From: Hydnum rufescens UP504
Lineage: Eukaryota > Basidiomycota > Agaricomycetes > Cantharellales > Hydnaceae
Length of the DNA: 64,000 nucleotides
Direction: 5' to 3'
Assembly: GCA_014904985.1 (NCBI GenBank)
Contig: MU129134.1
Coordinates: forward strand, 29,135 to 93,134
The notes beneath the pieces are model-generated. The model made no database searches, was not told the origin of the DNA, and saw nothing but the letters and a program-made list of their open reading frames with translations. Numbering within the stretch: position 1 is the first letter of the stretch; every line of letters begins with the position of its first letter. The position numbers were made by a program, and so were the translations under genes. Of this stretch, positions 37,001 through 49,491 are shown one piece after another.

Positions 37001-38575
37001 TGGGCGATGCGCGCACCATAGCGCGCGGGGCAATATATGGTGTCGTCGGGAGTGAAGTCGCCAAGCTGGCTCCTTATCGTTTCTGCATCCCAATAATCTC
37101 CAAGATGATCGCAGAAAGGGTTTACAAACCACACGGAATGCTCCTTCAACGAAGACGCCGAGTAGCCGAGAAACTCGAAATCGCGGTTTCCGATTTTGAA
37201 CCCGTCTTGGATGATGTGTGCTTCAGGAAGACTGTTTGGAAATGGGGAAGCTTATTACTTACCAACAAGGAGTTGTCGGATCCGAGGATAGATATACTGT
37301 TCATTGTCGACTTCTCGGTCGTATCGATAGGTCATGAGATCCTCATCAGTAAAATTGACACGGATAAAGTGATCGTGCGACTTTGGGAACATGCGAAGAA
37401 CCCTGTTGCTCATGTCGGGGAATGGGCCAGATAGTCGCATTCCCGTGGGCGTGAATGTGACCTTGAGTAGAGACATGAGAGAAGGTAAACGGCGAAGTCG
37501 AAAAGGATTCTACCTGCGCACACATGTGATCGCTGTCGCTCAGGACCCGAAGGAACGTCGTGGCCTCAGCACGATCAAACTCTTGTTTGGCGATATTGAA
37601 TAAAGTAGAGCAAGACGAAGTGAGCGTCTTATTGTCCAGGTCGCGTTTAATAACCACGGCAAGGTGGCGTAAAATGTCTACACATCGAGTGTGTTCCCCT
37701 TTGAGGAGCTCGGCAACCTTCGGTTTTAATTCATGCAAGATTTCCACAGGATTCAGGAAGCCATTAGACAAAAGAGCTTGACACTGAAACGCGACAGGCC
37801 ATGGAAGGGTACAGAGCCACGATTCCAAACGTTCCAAGTGTTTCTGAGAGAATAAATCACGACAGCTGGCGTCAAACACGGCATGCGACAACTCCTGTAT
37901 ACGAGGAAGGCTGGCCAATTCTGCCATCTTATGAAAATTATCGACGTCCCCATGAAATAGGCGCACTCGTAGAATCTGAGATGAGTATGGTGCAATACGA
38001 GCGTGGGCGATAAGAGGTTCTCCCAAGCGATCGAGAAGGGATGTGCGTCGAGTCCGATAGGATTTCTTGTCGACCATGCTCCGGTGATTAAGAGGTGGAA
38101 AATTGCTTTCTGTCTCGAAGGATGGTGGGGCTGTAAGGCTGAGCATGATCCAAATACCATCGTCTTCGATAGTGTCGATTGTGCGGACGGCCAAAGTGAT
38201 GCACTGGGCTAATATGGTGGAGTGCCCCCCAAGCTTGATACGGAGATTACGCTCGAAATCGTCAAAGAGCAGATAACAATCCTACAGCGTGGTTTAGTAG
38301 TGGTTCGCGATCCGCGAAGTTCGACAGACTTCTTCTCGACAATCAAGCTTGAATTCGATCGAAAATCCCCTAGTCGGTTGTCGGTCGCGAGGGATCTGTT
38401 CTTCCCGACACAATACGCCGAACTCGAGTTCCAAAACGCGAAGGCGATCTCTGAACTGAGGAGGTGGTAGAGGCTCTCCCTGAACGGACACTTCTGTTTG
38501 ATGTGTGGGATGAACATGATTGGATTCCATCACATCATTGCACCAGCGAACCTTGAGACGGAACCATACCATCAT
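34032..38575 (-). CDS. Cellular RNA-dependent RNA polymerase (QDE-1/RdRP family)
   Basis: Eukaryotic RNA-silencing RdRP, which makes double-stranded RNA from aberrant transcripts for Dicer (quelling-type silencing in fungi). The minus-strand start is likely at 38575 (MMVWFRLKVRWCNDV). Segments in order: TRGFSIEFKLDCREE, LLFDDFERNLRIKLGG, VAFQCQALLSNGFLNPVEIL, VTFTPTGMRLSGPFPDMSNR, FTDEDLMTYRYD, GDFTPDDTIYCPARYGARIA, CFTDGVGTISPELAEEVW, AYQIRIGGHKGVVV, LRPSMKKFD, SISPAVHPGDAQ-type SRSPAVHPGDAQIAEAIG, and the catalytic GDLDGDIYSIIGYLDLHP (metal-binding DLDGD at 35737-35754). The C-terminal part has LRGIYRPDWNAGELRD, KAIGHLFRDIEIPE, RPFIDLSRVPEDAINVM, LVVGTIKVRAQHKRR and AAEDAENSVWGASGMCLVAL. 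There are many short introns, and the size of about 1,200 residues fits the family. The exon near 34690-34850 may hold a frame break. The N-terminal start is the least certain part. Confidence 0.9.
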
Positions 38576-40241
38576 TTCTCACTCGTTGTGATGTATCGCG
38601 ACGCGATTGGAAGTGGTGAGGAGGCGGTTTAGGTCTTCTTGATGGCATAGAGAGGTGCAGGTCGAAGAATCAGGCACGATCGATCAGCAACAAGAGATTA
38701 AAGAAGAAAAACAACTTCTTCCGATTAGTCAATGTACAACACACCGGAAACACGTTGGATATAGATTGGCCTGTGTGGGGTTGGCACCGGCATATGCCGA
38801 GGACGCGACCATGGCAGAGGGACGGAAGCCAGGGTTGTCGAGAAAACACCCTCCTTATGGATATATAAGACGTTGCGAGGTGGGGGGTTGCTTGTTAGGT
38901 AAGTGTGCATTTCAGTATATACATACATTGTAATATTGTACAGCCATTATTGCCCACGGCGGAGATTAAGATACAATGATTTCAGACGTTTGTCGGGCGC
39001 GTGTCGAGATATGGCAGCTGCACAGGTGCGTTGAGGTGAAGATTCCTGGCGCACAATAAGCGCTCGCTACGCCAAAGACGGCCCCAAACAAGATCCCTTC
39101 GCGATTATGAGTCTTTGGATCCCAATGATGGGGCGGACACACCCGGTTTTCGCTTCCGAGTCGGATGCCCTCAGGGTCTGTGGGAAAGAGTTGATAATCA
39201 CTACATAGACCCAAAAATCGGCATTTCCGATGTGAGCACCATGTTTGAGGCGTGAGCGGCATGGGTGAGGTGAATGCGCCTCGCTGTGCTCATGTCTGCC
39301 ACTTGGAACAGCGCAACGTAATGTCAGGAGTCGTTGAGCGCTATCTTGGACACGACCACAAGCCGAACCCTTCGCGTTATTCACCGTGACGACGATTCAC
39401 CGCCAATGCCCAGGATTCATCGGGAAGACAGCAAAGGTGAAGGTCACCTTGTGGGAGCGAGTTGGTTTCCAACCATTTCAGGGGTCACATACCAGGATCC
39501 TTCCACCAAATAAAAAGAAAACCCATTTGGTAGACCTCCAAATCTCTAATTTAGAAACTTGTTTGGCTTTAAAATCGGTCGTAATCCGTGGGTCAACCTG
39601 CCACTACCTCTCTGACCCATCATTGTTCTCCCGCTAGGTCCTGTGGTGGGTTCTACCAAAGCTATCAAGGATTTGTTCAGTACGGGCGCTTGGAAATATT
39701 AATCTATAGAGCTTACGGAACTTATGAGCACATTGGCGCTTGAATGCGGCGTGGGAGAATGGGCCGCTAGGCATAGTCTACATACCACCCGGGGACTGTC
39801 GTATGTTCAGGATTCAAACCCCTTCATCGACATCCACGAGACTACACCGACACCCCTCTCGATTCTCGAGTCGAGTGAACAATTCCAGGAACGCCCAGAT
39901 GGTTCGTCGAGATTTCGGATGCATATACATATAATATATCAAAGGATCACTTATCCCGAGGCCAAAAGAGGAATCCCCCCTGAAGATTTGATATGGGTAC
40001 GTGTATCCCTAGGGAGAATGTTCAGATTTGTGGTACTCGTGGGCCGTACAGCGCGAAGGATAAAGAATATGATCCAGTTGGCGACCCCCATAGACCGTCA
40101 AAATATCTTCACACGTCTGACAATTTCAAATATGGATCCCTCTGACGGACATATGAGGGGTTCTCTGCGGCTTGGCGAAAGGGGATTCACGTGACCCGTC
40201 GGCTGCTACCGTGCAGTGCCTCTGGAAATACTGGGATACCC
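38576..40241. other. Intergenic region, no supported gene
   Basis: Divergent promoter space between the RdRP and arrestin genes. The 156-codon plus-strand frame at 39724-40194 and minus-strand frames at 38966-39384 have no recognisable domain or consistent splice partners. I therefore leave them unannotated. Confidence 0.4.
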
Positions 40242-43200
40242 ATGTCTGGGCAACTTAAGATGTAAGATCCCTCGAGATTGCTGTCCAGTTTTGTCGCTGA
40301 GCGTTTGCATGTTATCGCAGCACCTTACGCCAGCCACCGAACGTCGACTTTGTGATCGGTATGCATCCATCTTATTTCGGGTACTGAGACGTTTATGCAG
40401 ACAATGCCCGCTCTAGGCTTCCCAGGTATTCCCGGCCACCAAGAACGTCCCCATGCCGCCGTGAAGGGGGTACGTATTTCTCTAACAACACCCTTGCCCT
40501 GGGTATTTGACGTGACTCTGGGAAACAGTCTGTAGAGCTGCGCGTCGGACAAGGCAGTCCGGTCAAGGCAAAATGGATTCGCGTGGAACTGCGGAAGATT
40601 GAGATCCTCCCCGGAGGTGGCCAGACCAATACGTATTCGGACGTTGTCGGGTCTGGCTCTTTCAATCTCTGGACCGCCAAGGACGAGTGGGAGGTCGTCT
40701 CAACGGTGCGAAAATCTCATTCCCGTAAACACAGTCAGACCCTGAGCACTGCACACGCAAACAGAGAGATCTTCCCTTCCAGATTAAAATTCCAGAAGAT
40801 GTCCCCCCGAGTGTCGCGTTGGAGAACGGCAGTGGTATCAAATATGAGCTCGTAGCGAGTGTTTGCTACAGGGCGAAAAAGTCCGATCCCTTCATTCGTT
40901 TCTCTCTGACATGTCGCTGATATCTCCCTGTATCAGAGGCCTCTTTCGCCGAGTCACGGCCCCCGTCATGTCCGCGTCCTCCCCCATTGTCATTGATAAA
41001 CACGAATTGCATTCTACCTGGCCAGCATATTCTCAAAAAGATAGCCGCCAGGTAAACAAAGATGGCTTCACTCTAGTGGTCGAACGCGGGAATACCTGCT
41101 ACGGGCCGGGGGACACTGTTCTCCTCCGTGTCACTCTCAAATCATCGACGCCTCCTGTGACTATTCGGTCTTATGAAATGGCCCTGCGAGAAACTGCGGT
41201 GTATCGAACGGGCGAAGCCCCTAAAACGGCGAACGGCCCCCAAATTCGCTCCAGTTTCGTTGGATCAGAGAAATTGTCGGTCAATGTCCTGCTCAAATCT
41301 GGTTTGGCTCACACTGTCGACCTCAAATGCATCATCCCGACGAGCCATACTACCACCACAGTAGTGACTGCGACACACATTGAAGTGGTCTACGGTATTG
41401 CTGTTCGTGCCACCTTGGACGATGGTCGTGATCTAGTTATAGATAATATACCTGTTATGATGTCGAATTGGTCAAGGTATGGATATTCTTTCTTTCCTCT
41501 CTTAGGCTCCAGCTCATGGCGGTATTCAGGGCTGTTTCCAACGAGACTGTAAAGTGCGTTTAATTTTTTGTTCAAGCCCTCGTAAGCTTATGGAATGTAT
41601 TTCGTGCCAGGCGGATCGGTTGGGCGCCAATTCTGTCTCATGGTCAGCCTCCGCCCAGTGCCTCCCAAGCCAATGCTAGACCTCCAACTAGCGGTAGCAG
41701 CACTGGTCGAACTTCGCTTCAACCACAACGTCAGCAGCGGCCGTACGCAATAGCAGAAAAGGTGGGTGGTGCTGGGCGGGCTAGTTCCCCCAATGACTCG
41801 GATAATGGGCGGATCTCGAAGCACGCAGTGGCCAATGAATTTGGAGTTGTCCAAACGGAGCGAGGTCCTGGCTATCACAATGGTGATGCGAATACGACTA
41901 ACGGAAATCTACGCCGTCCATCCCTGGATACCCCGGCGAGCGTCCCACAGGCCCACACAATTCCATCAGCAACCGGGCGTCCCACTTCGAATGGCTCTAG
42001 AACGAACTCAGGGCCCCCCAGATTCGCCGCTACCACTGTGGATGGGGCCGGCGAAGACAAGACATCCATGCTGCGGCAGTTCGCTACTCCTGAACGTCAA
42101 GCATCGCCGCCTGCCCCTGTCTCCGTCCCCACCACCTCTGCTCCCGCCCCCGCAGCGGGCGGCGCTTCTCAACGTTTGTCAGCAAGGCAATGGCCAAGTG
42201 CCGACGAGGAGAAGAGAAGACAACAGCAACAAGCGCTGCTCTACCAAAGAGCCAAGATGGTAGCAGAGGCAACTCAATCCGCTGCCGGCCTTGAGTCTTT
42301 GGTTAGTCCTAGCCTTAGGCTGTTCTAATCACTGGGAGAATAACTTGCTTTCTAGGACTCCTCATTCCTTGAGGTAGGCGTCCCATCCGGAATTCCAATT
42401 TCTCAAGCAACAGCTGGGTGGCTCAGTGCAGATAATGAGAAAAGGAGACTGTTTGAGGAGGCTCAGGATCGAGTCCGCCGCGGTCAGCCTACGGCGCAGA
42501 CGGACTCTCAGCATGATCCAACACTCGCCGGGCACCGCAAGACATCTCTGGATGAACCTCGAGTTGTTGGTTCCCCTGGTCGTGTCCGACATGAGCCCAT
42601 GCGAATGGTGCAACCTGCCCAAGTGCCTTCCCCTCCGCGACAAGGCCTGTCGGCTGGAGCAGCACTCTATCGCCATGCCATGTCGGCTATTTCTACGCCG
42701 ACGACGCCTGCTGGAACTAACCATCCACCTTCAGCAAGTACCGCTCCCGCCGTTAATCAGGCACCCCTCGCTTCTGTTCCCCCTGCCATCCCCGAATTCC
42801 CCAGCGCCGAAGAGGAAAAGACGCAGCAACGGTACCTACAAGCCAAGCGTGCCGTGGAGCAACATCAGCGTCAGTCCTTAGTGGGGCCTGTTCCTTACGA
42901 CTCGTTATTCCCTTCCAACGCTGGGGGATCGGCAATTACACAAGGAGGAAGCATCCCCACCTCAGTATCCACCCTCCCGTCTAACATACAATCGCCCCAA
43001 ACCCATCTTTCTTCCTTACCTGGGGATGAAGGTAGCATCCGGCGTCATCTAGGACGTGAACAGGCAGCTGCCTTGGTGCAAAGGAACGTCGGTGGCGGCC
43101 CAACACCGACACCGCCACCGAGACGTCAGGCTAGCCTATACGAATCGCCCCCGCCACCCATCAGCCCTTTGCTTGACAATGGATTGCGTTCTCAATTTTA

Positions 43201-44116
43201 CACTTCGAGGGATTCGATACCTCCAGGGTATGGGGGTCTCGATACTACCCCGAATCCACAGCCTGCGGGAGCCCCCTATGCGTTGTCTGCGGACCAAGAA
43301 AAGGCGCACCTCGGAGCGATGTATGACCTCGATTCAACTCAGGGCTGGTTAGGGCAATCAAACACCTCACAGCCACCTCCGCAACCGTCAGTTCCCCCTC
43401 CCGCCTTCGAAAACCCGATGTACGACCGTCCTCTCAATGCCGCAGAAGAGAAGGCAAGACTCAAGGCCCAATACGAAGCCGAAGAGAGGGCAGCAACAAT
43501 GCAATCTGCTGGAGCGGGTGGACTACCGGCTGCATTTGAATCCCAGGGGGTTTGGTCGCCACCAATCCAGAATCAGTCTCTATCCCAGTATGATCAACCG
43601 CAAGGTGGACATGTCCATTGGAATTCATCCAACAGGGAAGACGGTGGACCCCAGCCCTTGTCCATGAGTGTGCCACCACCCCCACCACTACCGGAATCTG
43701 ACATCATTTATTCTCCCGTTCCAACTCGTCCTCACAACGAGTTCTCTGAACAGATGTCTATGGGCCCCAATGGACATAATCCGTCTGAAGCCATCTCGGG
43801 GCTTCGAGGCGGGGCAAGCCTCTCCCGAGACCCTACCGTCTCTGAAGGGAAGAGACGAGCTTCCATGGAGATACATCAGCAGCTGGGAACAGCACCGCCT
43901 CTTTTTCCTCGCCCTCCCGCTGAATATGTACAGGAGAGCCAGGGCAGCATCGAGCCTAATGTTGATGGGGAGACTACCTTAGACGGTCATGATTTCTCCC
44001 TGGATGTGAGGGAATTCTCTCCGCTGGATATCTCATTTTCAGGCGACAGGCCATTTGGCATAGACGGCCCTCTCGTGGCTGCCAGGCCCCCAATTCCTCC
44101 GAAAGTTCCAATCTAG
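40242..44116 (+). CDS. Arrestin-domain protein with long repeat-bearing tail
   Basis: Probable alpha-arrestin-type trafficking adaptor. The start was resolved by splicing: ATG 40242, intron 40262-40320, exon 40321-40358, intron to 40416. This gives MSGQLKITLRQPPNVDFVIG and then FPGIPGHQERPHAAVKGSVE. The arrestin-like beta-sandwich region includes VKAKWIRVELRKIEILPGGG, FQIKIPEDVPPSVALENGSG, KDGFTLVVERGNTCYGPGDT, SYEMALRETAVYRTGE and HIEVVYGIAVRATLDDGRDL. From about 41610 the protein is a long Ser/Pro/Gln-rich disordered tail with five copies of an S/N-A-x-x-E-K motif followed by a short helix (near 42195, 42420, 42800, 43285, 43435). A PPGY at 43220-43231 could bind a Nedd4/Rsp5-type ubiquitin ligase. 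It ends with PPIPPKVPI at TAG 44114-44116. The frame appears intact; membership is clear for the arrestin fold, less so for the exact subfamily. Confidence 0.75.
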
Positions 44117-44494
44117 CACACTCTTTGCTTTCGTTCTCTTTCTTGTAGTCGATTTTATGCTTTCACAATCCTCGAGGATATGTATTGAGTAGGATATTAT
44201 ACCGCCTGCCTGTCTTACTATTTTCTACATTCGCTGCTCGCCTTCTTTTATCGTTGCTCTGTCTGGTTTTTGGCGTTGAATGAAATATATCTTTCGACAC
44301 ATTCGGTTTTTGCACTCAACGCCACTCTTGGTCTATGGTGTAGACTCACCTGGTGTATGTGTTAAAGACTCCAACGTAATCATTCCTCTTGCCGTTACAC
44401 ATCCATGTACTCACCAGAGTTGCCGTGCAGCTTAATGATCCCTTTCATTGATCATTCTAATTATCCCCTGTCAACAGGTCGACAGACGCACTCT

Positions 44495-46988
44495 ATGGCC
44501 TACCGGGCTCCCAATCCTTTCGCTTCTCTCGTCGAATACCATCCAAGGAGAGGTTCTGACGATGTACCACCTTCTCCGAACGACTCGTTAGACGAATCAT
44601 CCCGCCGTTCGTACTCTCCTTCCCTGTACTCCAAAGCCGACAACATCTCCGAATTCCGCTTCCAACCTGATGGGGAACTTGAAAAAGTGCCCCCTCTCCC
44701 CGAATACCTACGCCAGGGAACATCCTGAGTCTGACACTAGTGATGACGACGGTGTGAATGACGAGGAGAATCCGGGTTCGTATGTTACCATGGATCCCGA
44801 GGACGACATTGTCCCCACACGTCTTAGTGTCATGGGCCCCAGAATGAAGCTTTTATCCCGTGCTCCATGGGAGGATGGTGCAGAGGACGAGATTCGAGAG
44901 GAGGACGAGATAATTGATGACGGAGTGGATAACGTCTCCGTGCATGATAAACACAGCCGTGAACGAAGCCACACCGTGACAAAGCTCCCTGAAGAGGCCC
45001 GTGGGTGGAAGGGCTTTGGTCTAAGCGCAAGCAAGCCCAAAGATACCGTCCCCCCACTTCGGCTGCGTTCGATCACTTCGCCGATTTCTATTCCTGCGGT
45101 GCCCGAGTCAACTGTATCTTTGGATGGTCGTCAATCATCCTCCCAGAAGCAGCCCACATCCCGCCTTGCTCTCACGCGTCCACGCACTATTTCGTCCAAT
45201 AGTACCATCTCTCGTACCCATTCCCTTGCGTCGTCTTTTGCGTCGTCATCGTCAATATCCTCTGGAGCTCCACCTCTTCCGAGTCCATTGTCCTGACCGT
45301 TTTCCGCCTGCCACGTCATCGCCCTCCTAAGAGCGGGAAGCGTGCACGTAAAGTTCGGGATAAGTCTCCTGCCCCCACCTCTTCGTCCAATAGACACCCT
45401 TATGCGAACCCCGAAATATACTCCGGGACGAACCCATTTCCCTACCCTTCCCCTCATTCTGCCAATCATTTCCACGCACGTCAGAATCAGCAGTTTGATA
45501 CCCTCACCGCTGACAGCACATACCCCCGATCTGAGTCTTCTACAACCATAAAGTCCAGCCCCGCCACTAATGCATTCGCCCCATCGGGTCTGCACACCTC
45601 ATTGGCGACAGCTTCTACACCGGCCATCGTGCCTGCTTCAAGTAAGCAGTCTTTATTTGCGCCGTCTACGCCAGTCGTAGATGCAGGCGACGTCGACGGT
45701 GTGCCTGCAGGTATGCTCGGGTTTCCGGGAAGCCCAGCATACAACCTTATCACGCTAGAAGAAGCGAGGGAGAAAGTACGTGAGCGGTCGAAAGGTGGCA
45801 CCGTTGCCTTACATATAAACCCTGCGGTTCCCAAGTTCAACGAAACTGTGTCAAGCCATGCCAACTCACGACCGGCTGAACAATACAACGGCAATGTTTA
45901 TCCCCCTGTTCCCAACGATCCTTCCCCGTTGATGTCTATGCCGCCTTCCTCGAATACCCAAACTGTTGAGGGCGATTCACCACCTCTCCCTTCTGTTCCC
46001 GGTGCGAAGACCCTGAAACCGAAACGGAGCGGGTTTCTGAAGTTCTTTAAAGATGCAAAGGAGAAAGATAGGGATCCTTCAGGTGCTGGGTCTGAGCCTG
46101 TTCCTGCCATACCTCGCTCGTACTCCAACGATTCCTCTTCGACTCACCAGTCAAACGAGATCTCGAGTTCAGCAGTCTCGTTCCCTCCACCTACACCATC
46201 GGTGCCTCAATATCATGCCGACTCAAAGGAGGGCACAAATCAACCAGGGACCCGACCTACGATTAGTAGAAGCCACACATCGTCTTTTGCGTCTCAGGGC
46301 CCTACCGTTCCAACTGGTGTGACGAAATCGGATCGAATTGAGCCGAAGCTCAAGAAGTCCCCCAAACTCGGCAGTAAGGCGGCTCGTGCTGCGAAACTTG
46401 AAGCCTTAAACGCTAAATCGCGTGAGAGTGCTTTTGAATCGCTCCAGATACGGCCGGTCTCGAGCTTCTTCTCTTCTGGGCTTCCAATGGATCTCCTCTC
46501 TTCGCCGGGCAGGACCCCAGGCCTTGGTATCACTATTCAAGAAGGAACACCCCTTGAATCCCACGACTTCGCCCAAGGGACTTCCTCTCACTCTCTGTCC
46601 GTCTCATCGAACAGCACCTTGTCTATTCCCTCTACACCAGCATCAGACCAACCACTGCCTCTGCCCCACTCGGGTCGTTCCTTCGGTCCTACGCCATCTA
46701 TATCCTCACTGGGCTCCTCTGGCTCTTCTTCTTCTGTGGGTTCTCATAGCCCAACTCACCGAAGCGCGCAAGGCGTGGCGACTCCAGGCGTGGGAGTACG
46801 AAGCCCAAATTCGCGAATTACAAGCAGAAGTGGCCATGCTTCGTGGGGTCGAGTGTAAAAAATGCGGTGCCGCTCCTTCGCCTCCACCTGTCCCTCGGAT
46901 TCCAAATACTTCCGGTGTTTTGGATCGGCCCAGACGCAAAACTGGGGTAGGATCCATGTTTGCGAGCGGTTGGGAAGGTGCAGCCTGA
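44495..46988 (+). CDS. Serine-rich low-complexity protein with C-terminal coiled coil and CxxC
   Basis: I do not recognise a named family. From ATG 44495 it reads MAYRAPNPFASLVEYHPRRG, then a Ser/Asp/Pro-rich body (ESDTSDDDGVNDEENPGS; MDPEDDIVPTRLSVMGPRMK). A middle part has ANPEIYSGTNPFPYPSPHS, YNLITLEEAREKVRERSKGG and KPKRSGFLKFFKDAKEKDRD, a basic amphipathic stretch that could touch membranes. The C-terminus has a predicted coil with a cysteine pair (WEYEAQIRELQAEVAML, ECKKCG) and ends GVGSMFASGWEGAA. Three frame changes (44716-44718, about 45250-45290, about 46735-46760) occur without splice sites. Each side is clearly coding-like, so I treat it as one gene with base errors. The product may be a polarity or septum scaffold, but that is only a guess from composition. 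Confidence 0.55.
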
Positions 46989-48032
46989 ACCACTGAAAGC
47001 CTCACGCCAACTCTGAATTTTTGCCAAGTTGCCCTGTACAAGGGACTGATGTGTCACTCCTTGTCATTCTTCTCCTGCGACGCCTCTTTCAAAGAGCCTT
47101 TTCACTCATTTGGCCCTTACTCCTTTCTCCCGACACCCGCTTGAAATCCGATTCACAAAGTACATTATTGATGATTCACTATTCTCTGTTTATATTTAAA
47201 ATCGCTCGTTTGTTCTCTTTTCTAAGTCTAATATTTTGTAACCTTCGTTTCATGTTGCCCGTATCCTGCGTTTCCATTCATTCCTACCCCCTCGCCCCCC
47301 CCCCCCCCCCTCGATTGCACCCCTTCTCTGGCCTCGATATATATTTTCGGTGGTTAATAGTTCAAATTCTTACCCCCGGTGTAGACATACCTCCTTCCTA
47401 GGTCGCTCGACTGAGCAACCGCTCTGTTGTCCTTCCATTCATTGGTGATAGATATAGCGTGCTGAGGGTCTGCGACGCCTCACGTCCTTGCTATGCAATT
47501 TCCCAATTACAGTAGTGCCGCTGGTGGGCTTGCCGTATTACTTCGCGAGTACTCTGCTAGGAAATTCGGTTCTTTTTATATGCGACTTGTGAGAATTCCC
47601 TGTGTAACACACCCACACAAGATGACGAAGACAGGCCTGTATACAATAAGTACTGAATCCGAGGGACCTCCTGCTCCCATGCTTGGAAATAAGGCTCCCC
47701 ACTCAGAGCTCACAGGGCGATCTGAGCACCAAATGAGGGAATCCAAGAAGCGACAATAGAGATCAAGCGTAATGTAAAAACTATAAAACAGGGATACTAA
47801 TAGGAATTCATGGTAGAGTATTAGTGAAAGCGATTGGAGAAAACGTCACATTTGGCTCGAGTTTAGAAGTAAGTAGAAGGGAAACGGAGATATTTGCAGA
47901 GGGAAATTCCCAGGTCAACAGAAAGGGGCTGAGCCGCGGAAGAGAAACGGCAGGCGTGGGCACACCTTTTTGATCTTCTGCTACTGTACTTGTGACTACT
48001 ACTACCACGGAAAAGTCAACTCGGGAAGACGA
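46989..48032. other. 3' flank with poly-C run; no supported gene
   Basis: Pyrimidine-rich DNA follows the serine-rich gene, including sixteen consecutive C at 47295-47310. An 88-codon plus-strand frame at 47493-47759 shows no similarity to anything I know and is probably chance. Confidence 0.45.
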
Positions 48033-49491
48033 TCAAGAGCGAGGAGACAGTTCCCAGTTGCTCTTCCTTCGCGCCCACACGAATAGTTTCAGGCCGCCCA
48101 GGAGCCCGTGAGCCATCAGGGTCTGATCCAGCGCCTCCCACAGAGCAGGAGAACAATCACGGCGGAACACCTGGAACTGGAGGGATCGCATTTGATCATA
48201 GACAAGAAGCGATGACCGGGATGCGACGTCAATTTGGAGTTTGATGATGAAAGGCTGAGATCCATGGGCGTTAGGCGGAGGTGCCCCAGTCGAATGGCGT
48301 ATCGTGTCCATGGGAGAGTGGAGCTGCACCGGACTGTTATGATTCAATGAGATGCTGGACTGGAAGAGACCTGAAGGAGGTGAGGTTGTGAAGGGTAGGA
48401 TTGTCCAGTGTGCTTTGCTTATTTGTTTACACAGTGGTTTGTGCGAGCGCCAATTTTGTTTAGAATGCTCTACAAGAAGGTACTATCAGCAATAGTGGTA
48501 ATGTGTCGTGACAAGAGACGATAAGGTGCATCTGGGGACTTGTGCACACCTGAACCACAGTAGCGAACAACCTGACATGCGCCGCACACCGTTGTTGATG
48601 GCTTGGAACAAATGGCACAAGCATTAACACCCATCTCGGCGACCTCAGGGGTCCCATCGACCGGAGCGGACTCTAGAGGTCCAATGGGCAACAAAAAAGA
48701 TTCCACAAAGTCTTCTTCATGAGATTCCCGTCGCATTTTGTCAGTCGACGATAAGCGCTTTGCATTTTCGCGCAGGAAAAGCAGAAGCAGCCGCTGCTCT
48801 GCGACGGTAGCAACAATCCTCGGAAAACCATCCGCCGAAGGCGAATGCAGGATCCAATCCAAGCGGTCGGATTGGCCGTTAGGCCGTGCACATATAAGAC
48901 GCGAAAGGCGGGCGTTTTGGAGTCCGCCCGACGGATATCAACAATCTGTTCGCGTGGATTAGCAGAGAGATGGCATGAGATGGAGGAAATAAGTCGTACC
49001 CGCAGGCATACTGCGGAGGTCTGTTCCGTATCCTGAAACATGAATTTTTTCCTGCCTTCATCCCAATTCTTGCCCAAATGCATAAGGGATTGTCGAAGAT
49101 CATAGAAAGGTTGTTCTTGAGCGGTGACGTGAGGTGAAATGCCCAGAGAGGAATGAAGGCATTGGCCATGGCCTCTCCGTACGAGTGTCTGCGCACCTCG
49201 TCAAGCATCAATTTTCCGCGCTCGAGTTCATAGATAGGCAATTTAGAGAAATGGATTTTGCCCTGATCGTCCCGCAAGTTTGGAAGGCGATGCAGGTACT
49301 GGCATTTGTCGACGGTTTCGATAAGGCGCGTTTCTAGGTCCTTGGCTAGTCCTCCGAGTGAGTTCCAGCCATTTACGCGCGGCGCATGGGCATACTGTAC
49401 CTGGTAAGTTCGTGGTAGAGGAGATTGCTACACCAAGTGAATTGAGCAGTTCGAGGATAACGGCTTTGGTCATTTGGGGTGTGGAAGACAT
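48033..49491 (-). CDS. MYND zinc-finger protein
   Basis: Protein with a MYND-type zinc finger, a protein-interaction domain that binds two zinc ions. The minus-strand ATG at 49491 gives MSSTPQMTKAVILELLNSLG. After an intron come IETVDKCQYLHRLPNLRDDQ, FSKLPIYELERGKLMLDEVR, NAFIPLWAFHLT and RVLYVHGLTANPTAWIG. The MYND core is near 48500-48620: CAICSKPSTTVCGACQVVRY-C, continued after a short intron by EHSKQNWRSHKPLCKQIS, which supplies the later His and Cys ligands. The C-terminal exon (48033-48347) has SSLLVYDQMRSLQFQVFRRD and ends NWELSPRS. Similar proteins are abundant and mostly uncharacterised in Agaricomycetes, so a specific function cannot be given. Confidence 0.8.

Noticed and set aside
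34032..38575. Integrated RNA-virus polymerase
   Set aside because: The DLDGD motif, multiple spliceosomal introns and the C-terminal region are those of the cellular silencing RdRP family, not of a viral RdRP.
39724..40194. 156-codon open frame before the arrestin gene, considered as an upstream exon
   Set aside because: The arrestin start is fully explained by ATG 40242 with clean splicing, and this frame has no similarity or usable donor joining it.
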